Positions 24,794 to 33,896 of a DNA stretch of 64,000 nucleotides are shown here, in pieces. The translations under genes and the position numbers were made by a program. The stretch lies in contig NZ_JAAKGO010000003.1 of assembly GCF_011043525.1 (NCBI RefSeq), positions 248,001 through 312,000 on the forward strand, in the 5' to 3' direction. The stretch is from Sphingobacterium sp. SGG-5. GTDB taxonomy: Bacteria; Bacteroidota; Bacteroidia; Sphingobacteriales; Sphingobacteriaceae. Below the pieces are notes generated by a model. The model did no database searches. It was not told where the DNA came from and saw only the letters and a list, made by a program, of their open reading frames with translations. The first letter of the stretch is position 1. Each line of letters begins with the position of its first letter.

Positions 24794-27700
24794 TTAAAAA
24801 TTAGCAGTTAACCCAACAGTAAACGTTTTCATGATGCCATATGTCCAGGATCCACCCTGCGATTCGGGATCCGCCATTTTTACGCCGCTGAATAGGAACG
24901 GATTTTGAGCATTCAGGTAAATACGGGAACTCTTGATACCATATTTGTTCAACAACGTGTTGTTTAATCGATAACCGGCCTGAATAAATTTCACACGCAT
25001 ATAGCGGGCATTGAACAGCCAATAGTCACTGATAAATACATTTGTTCCCGGTGTAGTTTTGATTCGTGGGTAAATGGCGTCTTGATTGTTTTCACGCCAA
25101 GAATTTGCAGCTCTATAGGTGGTCGGAATCCCTCCTGAAGCACTCATATTGAGGGGATGCCAGAGGTAGCCACTGGACTTTCCACCTAAATTCGCGGAAT
25201 AGTCGTGATTACCTGCGCCCTGTAACAAGACCTCAATATCGAAGTTCTTGTAGTTCACACTGAAGTTGGCGAAGTAGTTGAGTCTTGGTGTGGGATCGCC
25301 GATGATCTGCTGGTCATCATCGTTAATCACGCCGTCATCGTTTAGGTCTTTATAGTTGATATCGCCGGGGCCTTGGCTGTCATTGACTAAAAGTACATTA
25401 GCTCTGCCGTATTCGTCAAAGTTTGAAAGTTGCAATATGCCGTCTGATACGTAACCATAATAACTACCTAAAGCATAACCCTCGCGTTGCCGGACTATAC
25501 CGCTTTCTCCGAAGACACCACCTGCCAGTTCAAGGATCTCATTCTTATTGTACGTAATACCCGGTCTTATGGAAAAAGAAAGGTTTGGATTAACCTGCTC
25601 GTTGTAGGTAATCTGTGCTTCCAAACCTTTATTGGATATCTTGCCTGCATTTAGCCTGACAGACCCTAATGCACCCGACGGCGGTACCCGAGGTAACATC
25701 AGCATATCCGTCGTTAGCTTGTCGTAATAGTCGAAGGTCAAACCAAATTTATTGTTGAAGATGGACAGGTCAAATCCCAAGTCGGTAATACGCACTTTTT
25801 CCCAGCTGATATCCGGGTTTCCCCACGCGCTCTCGGTACCATTAGTAGCGCTGATTAAGTTTTGGTATTGGTAATAACCAATGTTTTCATTACCCAGATG
25901 ACCATAAGATGCTCTAATTTTTAAATTGTTGACAGCTGGTATGTTGAAGAAACTTTCATTATGGATATTCCATCCGACAGCTACGGAAGGAAAATAACCC
26001 CATTTTTTATTCGGCCCAAATTTGGACGAACCGTCCGCACGGAAGGCCACTTCGGCAAGATAACGGTCGTCGTAGGAATAATTGATCTTCGTATAGGCGG
26101 AAGCTAAAGCCGACATGTCCCAGTAGCCCTCGTTAAATCGCTCCACCGAGAAGCCACCTAAAGCGAATATGTAATGTTTATCCAAGCGTTTGGTGTAATC
26201 CAACGCCCCGCTGGCGTACAGGTAGGTGTCCCGTTTGTCGGAATAGGAATTTCGTTGTACGGTCCAAGTTTGAACAAGCTGCTTACTGTAGTAATCAAAA
26301 AAGTAGAAATTGTCTCGTTCTTGCCGATACACATCACTATTGAGCCTATAGCTAAACTGTCCACTTAGGTTGAGGTTGTCGGTAACCGTCCATTTAGGTT
26401 GCAAGTTGATCGTCGCCTGATCGTATTGATACCCAATATGCCCGCCGACTTCGGCATAGGCGATGGGGTTTACGATGTCGGCATAGCGCCCGTATATGGT
26501 CGGCCAACCTTCTTCAGCTGGGTATTTGGGTAAAACGTTAGGCGGAAGCCGATAGAGGTCATCCAACATCCGTATACCGCCGTTACCCAACCCCCGATTA
26601 GGGTATAAGGTGTTTCGTCGGATACCCAATACATCCAAATTGACCAAAAATTTCTTGGAAAGTGACACTGTGGTATTCGCCCGCAAGTTAAAGCGATCCA
26701 TCTTGTTGACGGGCAACATGCCTTTTTGGTACATATAATTTCCGGTTACGGCAAAACGTGCTACATCATTACCACCGCTCAAGGCTAGGGAATGCGAGGT
26801 CAAAGGCGCATATTCATCAATCAGTTCCTTCGTCCAATTGGTATTGGGGTAATTGATGGGATCCTCACCGGATTCGGTTTTTCGTATTTGCTCGTCGTCG
26901 TAAAGTACCGATCCCCCAGACGCCAGAGAGGCATAGTTATAGGTGCGCATGTAGGTGGGGGCATCGACGAATTCAGGCAATATGGTCGGACTTTGGAAAC
27001 CGTAATAGCCATCATATAACACATTAATCTGACCGGCCTTACCTCGTTTGGTGGTAATCAGAATAACGCCGTTGGCTGCTCGGGCACCGTATATCGCTGC
27101 TGCGGCCGCATCTTTGAGGATCGTCACACTTTCTACGGTCACGGGATCGATGTGGTTCATATCCATGGGAATTCCATCGACCAATACCAGAGGATCGGAG
27201 CTATTCATCGTCGATATGCCTCGTATTTTGATGGTAGCGGCATCACCACCGGGTAACCCGGAACCCTGCTGTACGGTCAATCCCGTCACACCTCCTTGTA
27301 GGGATTGGGAGAGGTTGGTGATCGGTTTATTCGCAATATTGGAGCTAACGTCCAAACTGGCCACAGAACTGGCGATGTGCTTTTTTTGCATCTCGGTCAT
27401 CCCCACGACGACAACCTCTTCCACATCAGAGATGTCTTCTTGGAGAGATATCGTCAGATTGCTCTCGTTGCTGTTGACGAATACCTCACGGGAATGATAA
27501 CCTATCGCGGAAAACACGATATACGCACCTTTAGGAGCAGTCACCGTATAATACCCACCGCTGCCGGTTATGCCTAATGTTGCTCCGCCCTTAAGGGATA
27601 TATTTACATTTTCCAGCGCTACAGGGGGTTCGGCGACATTAAACACACGCCCCTTAATGGTGATATCCTCCTGGATGTCGACAGTGGGTTTAATGGATTC

Positions 27701-28078
27701 TTTTTTTATTGCTTTTTTAGGATTGGGAACAATGGTGATCTGACCATTGAATTCCTTAAAGTCTAATTGATGTTTGGGTAGCTCCCGTTCCAAGAGATCC
27801 TTTAATTGTATATCTTTCTCATTTACTGATATTCGTTTGTGATTGACAATGTTTTCTGAGAAAAGTAAGGCCACATCGACCTGTTTTTGTAAGGTTTCAA
27901 AAAACTCTTTTAAGGGCGCATTTTTCAGTTTGACGGTGACGCGTTGGGGGAAAGCCATCGTCGATATGGACAGAAAAACGCCGGTAAGTAAGACTACTGA
28001 AATTCTCATAACATACCTAATTCGTGACAATAACTGTTTCTTAACAAAAAAACATTGTCTTATGTCTCTTATTTTCAT
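24794..28078 (-). CDS. SusC/RagA family TonB-dependent outer-membrane transporter
   Basis: A 1094-residue receptor. After the signal peptide (ending near TMAFPQ) come an STN domain (about 45-115; VKLKNAPLKEFFETLQKQVDV), a CarboxypepD_reg-like domain (about 140-215), the TonB plug (from VVVGMTEMQKKHIASS to about 350, with IRGISTMNSSDPLVLVDGIP) and a 22-strand-type barrel ending in Phe. The STN domain marks it as a signalling transporter that can contact a FecR anti-sigma factor, and fecR lies directly upstream. Met24 (MRISVVLL) is a possible alternative start. The import substrate is unknown. Confidence 0.95.
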   Translation of the reverse strand: MKIRDIRQCFFVKKQLLSRIRYVMRISVVLLTGVFLSISTMAFPQRVTVKLKNAPLKEFFETLQKQVDVALLFSENIVNHKRISVNEKDIQLKDLLERELPKHQLDFKEFNGQITIVPNPKKAIKKESIKPTVDIQEDITIKGRVFNVAEPPVALENVNISLKGGATLGITGSGGYYTVTAPKGAYIVFSAIGYHSREVFVNSNESNLTISLQEDISDVEEVVVVGMTEMQKKHIASSVASLDVSSNIANKPITNLSQSLQGGVTGLTVQQGSGLPGGDAATIKIRGISTMNSSDPLVLVDGIPMDMNHIDPVTVESVTILKDAAAAAIYGARAANGVILITTKRGKAGQINVLYDGYYGFQSPTILPEFVDAPTYMRTYNYASLASGGSVLYDDEQIRKTESGEDPINYPNTNWTKELIDEYAPLTSHSLALSGGNDVARFAVTGNYMYQKGMLPVNKMDRFNLRANTTVSLSKKFLVNLDVLGIRRNTLYPNRGLGNGGIRMLDDLYRLPPNVLPKYPAEEGWPTIYGRYADIVNPIAYAEVGGHIGYQYDQATINLQPKWTVTDNLNLSGQFSYRLNSDVYRQERDNFYFFDYYSKQLVQTWTVQRNSYSDKRDTYLYASGALDYTKRLDKHYIFALGGFSVERFNEGYWDMSALASAYTKINYSYDDRYLAEVAFRADGSSKFGPNKKWGYFPSVAVGWNIHNESFFNIPAVNNLKIRASYGHLGNENIGYYQYQNLISATNGTESAWGNPDISWEKVRITDLGFDLSIFNNKFGLTFDYYDKLTTDMLMLPRVPPSGALGSVRLNAGKISNKGLEAQITYNEQVNPNLSFSIRPGITYNKNEILELAGGVFGESGIVRQREGYALGSYYGYVSDGILQLSNFDEYGRANVLLVNDSQGPGDINYKDLNDDGVINDDDQQIIGDPTPRLNYFANFSVNYKNFDIEVLLQGAGNHDYSANLGGKSSGYLWHPLNMSASGGIPTTYRAANSWRENNQDAIYPRIKTTPGTNVFISDYWLFNARYMRVKFIQAGYRLNNTLLNKYGIKSSRIYLNAQNPFLFSGVKMADPESQGGSWTYGIMKTFTVGLTANF

Positions 28079-28128
28079 ATTTTAGATCGATTTTAAATTA
28101 TGCTAAATGATTTAATCTTGAAAATCAG

Positions 28129-28150
28129 AAGGGGAGTGGCGACTCCTCTT
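28129..28150. other. Intercistronic stem-loop between fecR and susC
   Basis: A 9-bp stem with one G-T pair (28129-28137 with 28142-28150, loop GGCG) lies in the 103-nt gap between the two co-directional genes. On the minus (coding) strand no T-run follows, so it is not a clear terminator. It could act as an mRNA processing or stability element that separates fecR from susC expression. Confidence 0.45.
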
Positions 28151-28181
28151 CTTCTTTTTTTCCTTTGTACATGTGTTATAT

Positions 28182-29222
28182 TTATTCTTTTTGAATGATA
28201 GATACCTCCTTTTCTTTTAATATAATAGCGTAGTTTCTTAACTCATATATGCTGCTTAGTGAAGTAGCGATGTCTACACCGACATTCAGGCGTCCGGAAT
28301 AACCAATATCCATGTTATAGACTTCCTCGTCGGCATTGATCGTTACGTTATATATACGCTCTATGCGCTTGAGCAGGTCACGCATTTTGACGTTTTTCAA
28401 AGCCAGTTGCTTTTTCGTCCATAACATGTCGTCGCCTGCGGTGTTTCTGCTGATGTGAACCGTATTATTTTGGGAGTTGACCGCAATACGCTCGCCTGGC
28501 TTCATGGTGATGGATTTAAATTTCTTTTGTGGACTGTTCAGTTCTACTTTTCCGCTGAGCAGTTCGATGGAAAAAATAGCATCGTCTTCGTAAGAACTTG
28601 TGTTGAAGGAAGTCCCCAATACCATAATATCGGCCTTTGCTGTTCGTGCGGTAAATCGGCTGCCGGTATGTTTAATATTAAAAAAGCCCTCCCCATTAAG
28701 ATATACTTCGCGGTCGTCTTGAACCATATTGCTGTTGAATGTCAAATAGGAACCGGCGTTCAACCAAACTGTTGAGCCATCTGGAAGTAGGACTTCCTGA
28801 CGTTTGCCGTAAGGAACATATATGGTAGAATAGTGGCTATCATCACCTTTGGCTTGGATAGATAGCTTGGTGTCTTCCGGTACTTCTTTGGCATATAAAG
28901 ATTTTAAAGCGAGGCTTTTTTGTGCGATGTCCAATGAGGCAATCTGTATGGTGTTATTTTCGACAAATGCTTCCCGGCTGCGTCGGGCAATTTCCTGAAT
29001 ATCCGGTATGTGGTTCTCATCTGCGCGATGGATAAAGAGGAACGTCAAGCCTAAAAGGAGTACGGCTGCAACGGTAGAGGATCGCCAGAGAAGCCTGAAA
29101 ACACGCTTACGTCTAACATCCTTCATAATCGCGGTATAGAGCTGTTCTTTTTCAGAAGTAGCTAACGTGGAGTCTCCTCTTATGTCGAAAATATCTTTTA
29201 AATTCTTTTTTGATCTGTCCAT
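28182..29222 (-). CDS. FecR family anti-sigma factor
   Basis: A 346-residue inner-membrane protein. The cytoplasmic N-terminus (about residues 1-42) would bind the sigma factor, one membrane helix follows (about 43-64, SSTVAAVLLLGLTFLFI), and the FecR domain is clear (IYVPYGKRQEVLLPDGSTVWLNAGS, then GEGFFNI and VLGTSFN). A DUF4974-type C-terminal domain (LALKNVKMRDLLKRIERIYNV) contacts the STN domain of the receptor in related systems. It is the first gene of the SusCD transcript. Its cognate sigma gene is not adjacent; the only candidate nearby is at 20662-21210. Confidence 0.93.
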   Translation of the reverse strand: MDRSKKNLKDIFDIRGDSTLATSEKEQLYTAIMKDVRRKRVFRLLWRSSTVAAVLLLGLTFLFIHRADENHIPDIQEIARRSREAFVENNTIQIASLDIAQKSLALKSLYAKEVPEDTKLSIQAKGDDSHYSTIYVPYGKRQEVLLPDGSTVWLNAGSYLTFNSNMVQDDREVYLNGEGFFNIKHTGSRFTARTAKADIMVLGTSFNTSSYEDDAIFSIELLSGKVELNSPQKKFKSITMKPGERIAVNSQNNTVHISRNTAGDDMLWTKKQLALKNVKMRDLLKRIERIYNVTINADEEVYNMDIGYSGRLNVGVDIATSLSSIYELRNYAIILKEKEVSIIQKE

Positions 29223-29282
29223 AACTTGGCGTTGTTATAGATATAGAGCAAAAAAACAGCAGACATAGACATTTTTTTTGCA

Positions 29283-29290
29283 TAAATTTG
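29283..29290 (+). promoter_or_regulatory. Probable -7 box for the HAD hydrolase gene
   Basis: TAAATTTG matches TAnnTTTG exactly and ends only 4 nt before the start codon at 29295, so the transcript would start at or next to the ATG. Confidence 0.5.
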
Positions 29291-29294
29291 GGAC

Positions 29295-30083
29295 ATGCAA
29301 AACCCAGCTGTAAAAGCCGTTTTTTTCGATATTGACGGTACGCTTTTAAGTTTCCAGACACATGAAGTGCCTCCTTCCACCGAAGAGGCTATAGCAGAGC
29401 TCCAGGCAAAAGGAATAAAGGTGATCGTGTCGACGGGTCGCTCCATTAATAGTATAGACCATGTCCGGTATTTAAACTTTGACGGGTATATCACCTTCAA
29501 TGGTGGATATTGTGTAACCAATGCGGGTGAAATCCTTTTGAAGAAAGCCATGGATCCGAGGGATATACAGTCGATACTGGATTACGCCGACCGGCAACCG
29601 TTGAGTTTCTCCTTTATGTCGGAAAAGGAAATCACAATACACGACGTCACACCGGAAATCGCGGGCATGTATGCCCATCTCAACTTGCCGGTTCCCAAAC
29701 TTGTCGATATCAATAACGTCGAGGTAGATAGTATTTTGCAGGCCAATATTTTCTTGGGCCCCGAAGATGAAGAGGAGTTTATGCGGAATGTGATGCCAAA
29801 CTCTGTAGCATCCCGATGGACACCTTTATTTGCGGATGTCAATCCGGCGGGACAGAGTAAGAAGGTGGGGATTGATATGTTCTGTGATTATTTTGGTGTA
29901 GATATTCATGAAACGATGGCTTTTGGCGATGGTGGAAATGATATTACGATGCTACAACATGTACATATAGGCGTCGCTATGGGGAATGCCAACGCCGAGG
30001 TCAAGGAAATCGCAGATTTTATCACTGATGATGTAGACAATGACGGTATCTGGAATGCGTTAAAGCATTTCGAGGTGATATAA
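29295..30083 (+). CDS. HAD superfamily hydrolase (Cof-type phosphatase)
   Basis: A 262-residue cytoplasmic phosphatase. Motif I FFDIDGTLL holds the nucleophile Asp11 and acid/base Asp13. Motif II is VSTGRS. The Cof-type cap lies between about residues 85 and 180, and motif IV is AFGDGGNDITML. Cof-type enzymes dephosphorylate sugar phosphates, flavin or pyridoxal phosphates and are promiscuous. It stands alone, divergent from fecR, and ends at a strong bidirectional terminator. Confidence 0.92.
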   Translation: MQNPAVKAVFFDIDGTLLSFQTHEVPPSTEEAIAELQAKGIKVIVSTGRSINSIDHVRYLNFDGYITFNGGYCVTNAGEILLKKAMDPRDIQSILDYADRQPLSFSFMSEKEITIHDVTPEIAGMYAHLNLPVPKLVDINNVEVDSILQANIFLGPEDEEEFMRNVMPNSVASRWTPLFADVNPAGQSKKVGIDMFCDYFGVDIHETMAFGDGGNDITMLQHVHIGVAMGNANAEVKEIADFITDDVDNDGIWNALKHFEVI

Positions 30084-30117
30084 AAAAAGCGCCATCTCCG
30101 AAAGATGGCGCTTTTTT
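30082..30117. terminator. Bidirectional intrinsic terminator
   Basis: AGCGCCATCT (30088-30097) and AGATGGCGCT (30103-30112) pair perfectly with flanking A and T runs. It serves the HAD gene on the plus strand and the DUF1573 gene on the minus strand. Confidence 0.92.
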
Positions 30118-30136
30118 CTCTTATTGTCTTTGTCTT

Positions 30137-30514
30137 TTATTCGACCACACCTTTGATCGTCAATATCTTTACAGGTGTTTTTGTGTTTGATTTTACAGTG
30201 AATGATTTTGTAAATGGTCCTGTTGCTGAAGATGCATTGAACGTTACTTTGATGGTGCCCTCGCCACCTGGTTTTATAGGTGTTTTTGAGTAATCAGCGA
30301 CCGAGCATCCACACGATGGGGCTACTTCAGACAGGATGATAGGGGCATCTCCGACATTTGTAAATTTAAATTCGTAGGAGGCAGGCTTATTTTGAGGAAT
30401 CTTGCCAAAATCATGGGTTTCTTTCTCAAATTTAAACTCGCCGATTGCGCTAGACATGGCTGCTAATGTGATAAAAGCAACTAAAACTGTGGCTATGCTT
30501 ACTAATTTCTTCAT
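30137..30514 (-). CDS. DUF1573 domain protein, exported
   Basis: A 125-residue protein with a signal peptide (MKKLVSIATVLVAFITLAAMSSA). One immunoglobulin-like DUF1573 domain follows, recognised by FEKETHDFGKI, FKFTNVGDAPIIL, PSCGCSVADYSKTPIKPG and the strand TIKVTFNAS. The family is abundant in Bacteroidota and has no defined function; it is probably periplasmic or surface-located. Single gene, convergent with the HAD hydrolase. Confidence 0.9.
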   Translation of the reverse strand: MKKLVSIATVLVAFITLAAMSSAIGEFKFEKETHDFGKIPQNKPASYEFKFTNVGDAPIILSEVAPSCGCSVADYSKTPIKPGGEGTIKVTFNASSATGPFTKSFTVKSNTKTPVKILTIKGVVE

Positions 30515-30641
30515 TTTATTTTGATTTACGTATGCTATGAATGTTATTCAATATATATGCCAAATGTACTTAAAATCTATTGGTATACTATTTTTTTAGC
30601 GAATTGTTCACAAGATTTTTACACTTTGGAGGCTGGAAGCT

Positions 30642-31607
30642 TTATATAATACCCTCTTTCAACAAGTCCTGAATGTGTATGATCCCTGTATAAGTTCCCT
30701 TATTGGTAACCAATAGCTGAGAGATATTATGTTCCCGCATCAGATGTAGGGCATTCACAGCAAGCTCCGATTCTTCTATACTTTTGGGTGCTTTGGACAT
30801 AATATCACCGGCGGTGAGAGCCACGATTTCTTCGTTGTTTTCCAACATCCGTCGGATATCGCCATCCGTGATAATTCCGACGATTTCTTCGTTGTTTAAG
30901 ACGGCTGTCGCGCCGAGCCGGAACTTGGTGATGGTGATGATGGTCTGTCGCACCTTATCTTCCGGATGGACATGAGGACGGCCGTTCATCGCGGAGAGGT
31001 CGGAGACCTTAAGGTAAAGTTGTTTCCCCAATGCGCCTCCCGGATGGTATAATGCAAAATCTTGATCGGTAAAATGTCGTGCTGTCTGTAAGCATACGGC
31101 CAATGCGTCTCCCATGGTCAGTTGCGCTGTGGTACTCGTCGTGGGAGCGAGATTATTGGGACAAGCCTCCCGTTCGACGGAAGTATCCAGGATAAAATCC
31201 GCCTGCTGTGCCAGAAAAGATGTTGTATTGCCCACCATGGCGACCAACGTATTTTTGCGTTGTTTAAGAAACGGGACAAGGACTTTTATTTCTGGCGTAT
31301 TGCCACTTTTGGATAAAGCGATGATGAGATCCTCCTGCTGGATGATACCTAAGTCACCATGGATGGCGTCGGCGGCATGCATAAAGATCGCTGGCGTACC
31401 GGTGGAATTTAAAGTAGCCACAATCTTTTGCGCAATGATCGCACTTTTTCCTATACCGGTTACAATAACCCGCCCGTTCAGGTGTAAGATGGATGTAACG
31501 ACTTCCGCAAAATCGTCTGTCAGTCGGTTGATTAATGCCAGAATAGCTTGGGCTTCTAACCGTAAAACCTCCTCTGCTTCTTTTTTAATGTCCAAATTGC
31601 TTTTCAC
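30642..31607 (-). CDS. kdsD: Arabinose-5-phosphate isomerase (KpsF/GutQ/KdsD family)
   Basis: A 321-residue enzyme converting ribulose 5-phosphate to arabinose 5-phosphate, the first step to KDO for the lipopolysaccharide core. The N-terminal SIS domain has VIVTGIGKSA, the active-site histidine region HAADAIHGDLG and ALSKSGNTPEI. Two CBS domains fill about residues 200-321. The start is GTG with AAGGA 8 nt before it. It is divergent from recQ, and kdsA follows recQ, so two KDO-pathway genes flank the helicase. Confidence 0.92.
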   Translation of the reverse strand: MKSNLDIKKEAEEVLRLEAQAILALINRLTDDFAEVVTSILHLNGRVIVTGIGKSAIIAQKIVATLNSTGTPAIFMHAADAIHGDLGIIQQEDLIIALSKSGNTPEIKVLVPFLKQRKNTLVAMVGNTTSFLAQQADFILDTSVEREACPNNLAPTTSTTAQLTMGDALAVCLQTARHFTDQDFALYHPGGALGKQLYLKVSDLSAMNGRPHVHPEDKVRQTIITITKFRLGATAVLNNEEIVGIITDGDIRRMLENNEEIVALTAGDIMSKAPKSIEESELAVNALHLMREHNISQLLVTNKGTYTGIIHIQDLLKEGII

Positions 31608-31637
31608 AGAAATTATCCTTATTTTTATATGATATTA

Positions 31638-31645
31638 CAAAAGTA
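31638..31645 (-). promoter_or_regulatory. Probable -7 box for kdsD
   Basis: The minus strand reads TACTTTTG, an exact TAnnTTTG match, about 30 nt before the GTG start. No clear -33 TTG was found. Confidence 0.45.
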
Positions 31646-31699
31646 AGTTTTTTGAGTGTTAGATAAGTTAGATTTCTTCCAAATTTTGCCCTTAAACTG

Positions 31700-33889
31700 A
31701 TGGAAATAGAGAAAAGTTTGTATGACAACCTTCAGGAATTTTTTGGATTCGATACATTTAAAGGCGATCAAGAAGCAATTATTACCAATATTCTAAATAA
31801 GAAGGATACATTTGTTATCATGCCAACTGGGGGAGGGAAGTCGATATGCTACCAGCTTCCGGCGTTAATGAGTGAGGGTATAGCGATCGTTATTTCTCCA
31901 TTGATCGCTTTGATGAAGAATCAAGTGGATCAATTGCGTGCTTTCGGCGGATCAGATAGTATCGCGCATTTCCTCAACTCTTCGTTGACAAAAAGTGAGA
32001 TCAGCCGTGTGAAAACAGATGTGACATCCGGTAAGACAAAATTACTATATGTGGCACCGGAATCGCTTGCCAAAGAAGAGAATTTTCAATTTTTGAAAAG
32101 CATCAATGTGTCTTTTGTGGCGGTAGATGAAGCGCACTGTATTTCAGAATGGGGACATGATTTCCGTCCGGAATACCGTAAGATCAGGCAGGTCATTAAC
32201 GGCATAGATCCGAATATCCCGATCATTGCGCTGACAGCAACGGCGACGCTAAAGGTACAGTCTGATATTCGTAAGAATTTACAGATGAACAATGCGACGT
32301 TGTTCAAGTCGTCTTTCAACAGATCCAACCTGTATTATGAGGTGAGACCGAAGACGAATGTGGTGAAAGAGATTGTGCGGTTTATTAAAAACCACGCCGG
32401 AAAGACAGGGATCATCTATTGCCTGAGCCGCAAGAAAGTAGAAGAGATTGCAGAGGTGTTGAATATTAACGGTATTAAAGCGTTACCTTATCATGCAGGC
32501 CTGGATGCCAAGACCCGTGCGGACACACAGGATAAGTTCCTGATGGAAAATGTAGAGGTAATTGTGGCAACTATTGCCTTCGGAATGGGGATCGATAAAC
32601 CGGACGTCCGGTATGTGATACACCATGATATTCCGAAGTCAATGGAAGGTTATTATCAAGAGACCGGCCGTGCCGGACGTGACGGCGGTGAGGGTATCTG
32701 TGTGGCTTTTTATTCCAAAAAGGATATTGAAAAGCTCACTAAGTTTATGAAAGACAAGCCGGTGTCCGAACGGGAGATCGGTACACAGATACTGAAAGAG
32801 GTCATTGATTATTCGGAGTCAGCGGTATGTCGACGTAAGCAGATATTGCATTATTTTGGTGAAAAGTTTGACGAGACGGGGTGCAATAATATGTGTGACA
32901 ATTGCCGGGCAGAAAAAACTTATTTCGATGCAGAAGAATCTTTGCTGAGTGTACTCAACTTTATAAAAAAAGAAGGGCCGAAGTTTGACGATCATCACAT
33001 TATAAACGTGTTGATCGGACAGAATAATCAGCCTATTTCCTCGTATAAGCACGATACGCATCCTTTATTCGGCAGCGGGAAGGAGGAGGGCGTCAATTAC
33101 TGGAACTCGTTGATTCGGCAGGCGGAGTTGGCAGGTTTTGTTAAAAAGGATATCGATCATTACGGTCTGTTGCAGTTGACCGATCTCGGTGGGAAATATA
33201 TAAACAATCCTTACGGCATACGGTTTATTCTGAATAGACCGCTGGAAAGCGATAATGAGGATACAGCCGAAGATGCAGCACAGGGAACGGGAGCATTGGA
33301 TAACGAGCTGCTGAAAATGCTGAAGGACCTGCGGAAAAAAATAGCTAAACAGAAATCGCTGCCGCCTTTCGTTATTTTTCAGGATCCGTCATTGGAGGAA
33401 ATGTGTACGCATTATCCGATTACTACGGATGAAATGAAGCAAATCCATGGTGTAGGAGCGGGGAAGGCGTTGAAGTTTGGAGGACCGTTCATTGCGTTGA
33501 TTAAGACATACGTAGAGGATAATAACATCGATCGTCCGCAGGATATGGTGGTCAAATCAACCGCCAATAAGTCGGCTTTGAAGGTGTCTATCATTCAGAA
33601 TATTGACCGCAAGATCGGTTTAGAGGATATTGCATCTTCCAAGGGTATTACCTACGAGGATTTACTGAAAGAGGTCGAGTCTATTGTGAATTCAGGAACC
33701 AAGTTGAATATCGGATATTTTGTCGATGAGATGATCGATCAGGATCGGCAGGATGAAGTCTATGATTATTTTAAATCGGCAGAAGAAGATTCGATAAAGG
33801 CCGCTTTAAGCGAGCTAGGGGAAGAGGATTATACCTATGAAGATATCCAATTGATGCGTATTAAGTTTATGTCTGAATTGGGCAATTAA
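31700..33889 (+). CDS. recQ: ATP-dependent DNA helicase RecQ
   Basis: A 729-residue superfamily 2 helicase that unwinds DNA 3' to 5' in recombination and repair. Visible are Walker A (MPTGGGKSICYQLP), the DEAH box with the RecQ-specific loop (VDEAHCISEWGHDFRPEY), motif VI (QETGRAGRDG), the zinc site (CRRKQILHYFG with CNNMCDNC), the RQC winged helix and an HRDC domain (about 530-610). About 100 residues follow HRDC, resembling the helix-turn-helix extension (HTH_40) usual in Bacteroidota RecQ. It is longer than E. coli RecQ (about 610) for this reason. kdsA starts 7 nt downstream. Confidence 0.96.
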   Translation: MEIEKSLYDNLQEFFGFDTFKGDQEAIITNILNKKDTFVIMPTGGGKSICYQLPALMSEGIAIVISPLIALMKNQVDQLRAFGGSDSIAHFLNSSLTKSEISRVKTDVTSGKTKLLYVAPESLAKEENFQFLKSINVSFVAVDEAHCISEWGHDFRPEYRKIRQVINGIDPNIPIIALTATATLKVQSDIRKNLQMNNATLFKSSFNRSNLYYEVRPKTNVVKEIVRFIKNHAGKTGIIYCLSRKKVEEIAEVLNINGIKALPYHAGLDAKTRADTQDKFLMENVEVIVATIAFGMGIDKPDVRYVIHHDIPKSMEGYYQETGRAGRDGGEGICVAFYSKKDIEKLTKFMKDKPVSEREIGTQILKEVIDYSESAVCRRKQILHYFGEKFDETGCNNMCDNCRAEKTYFDAEESLLSVLNFIKKEGPKFDDHHIINVLIGQNNQPISSYKHDTHPLFGSGKEEGVNYWNSLIRQAELAGFVKKDIDHYGLLQLTDLGGKYINNPYGIRFILNRPLESDNEDTAEDAAQGTGALDNELLKMLKDLRKKIAKQKSLPPFVIFQDPSLEEMCTHYPITTDEMKQIHGVGAGKALKFGGPFIALIKTYVEDNNIDRPQDMVVKSTANKSALKVSIIQNIDRKIGLEDIASSKGITYEDLLKEVESIVNSGTKLNIGYFVDEMIDQDRQDEVYDYFKSAEEDSIKAALSELGEEDYTYEDIQLMRIKFMSELGN

Positions 33890-33896
33890 GGGACAC

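Noticed and set aside
30568..30641. Possible small gene or RNA before the DUF1573/kdsD pair
   Set aside because: Short AT-rich spacer without pairing, promoter box or coding frame.
31114..31632. A 172-codon plus-strand frame
   Set aside because: Antisense to kdsD, whose SIS and CBS motifs are clear; the translation is an irregular Arg/Cys/Ser-rich shadow.
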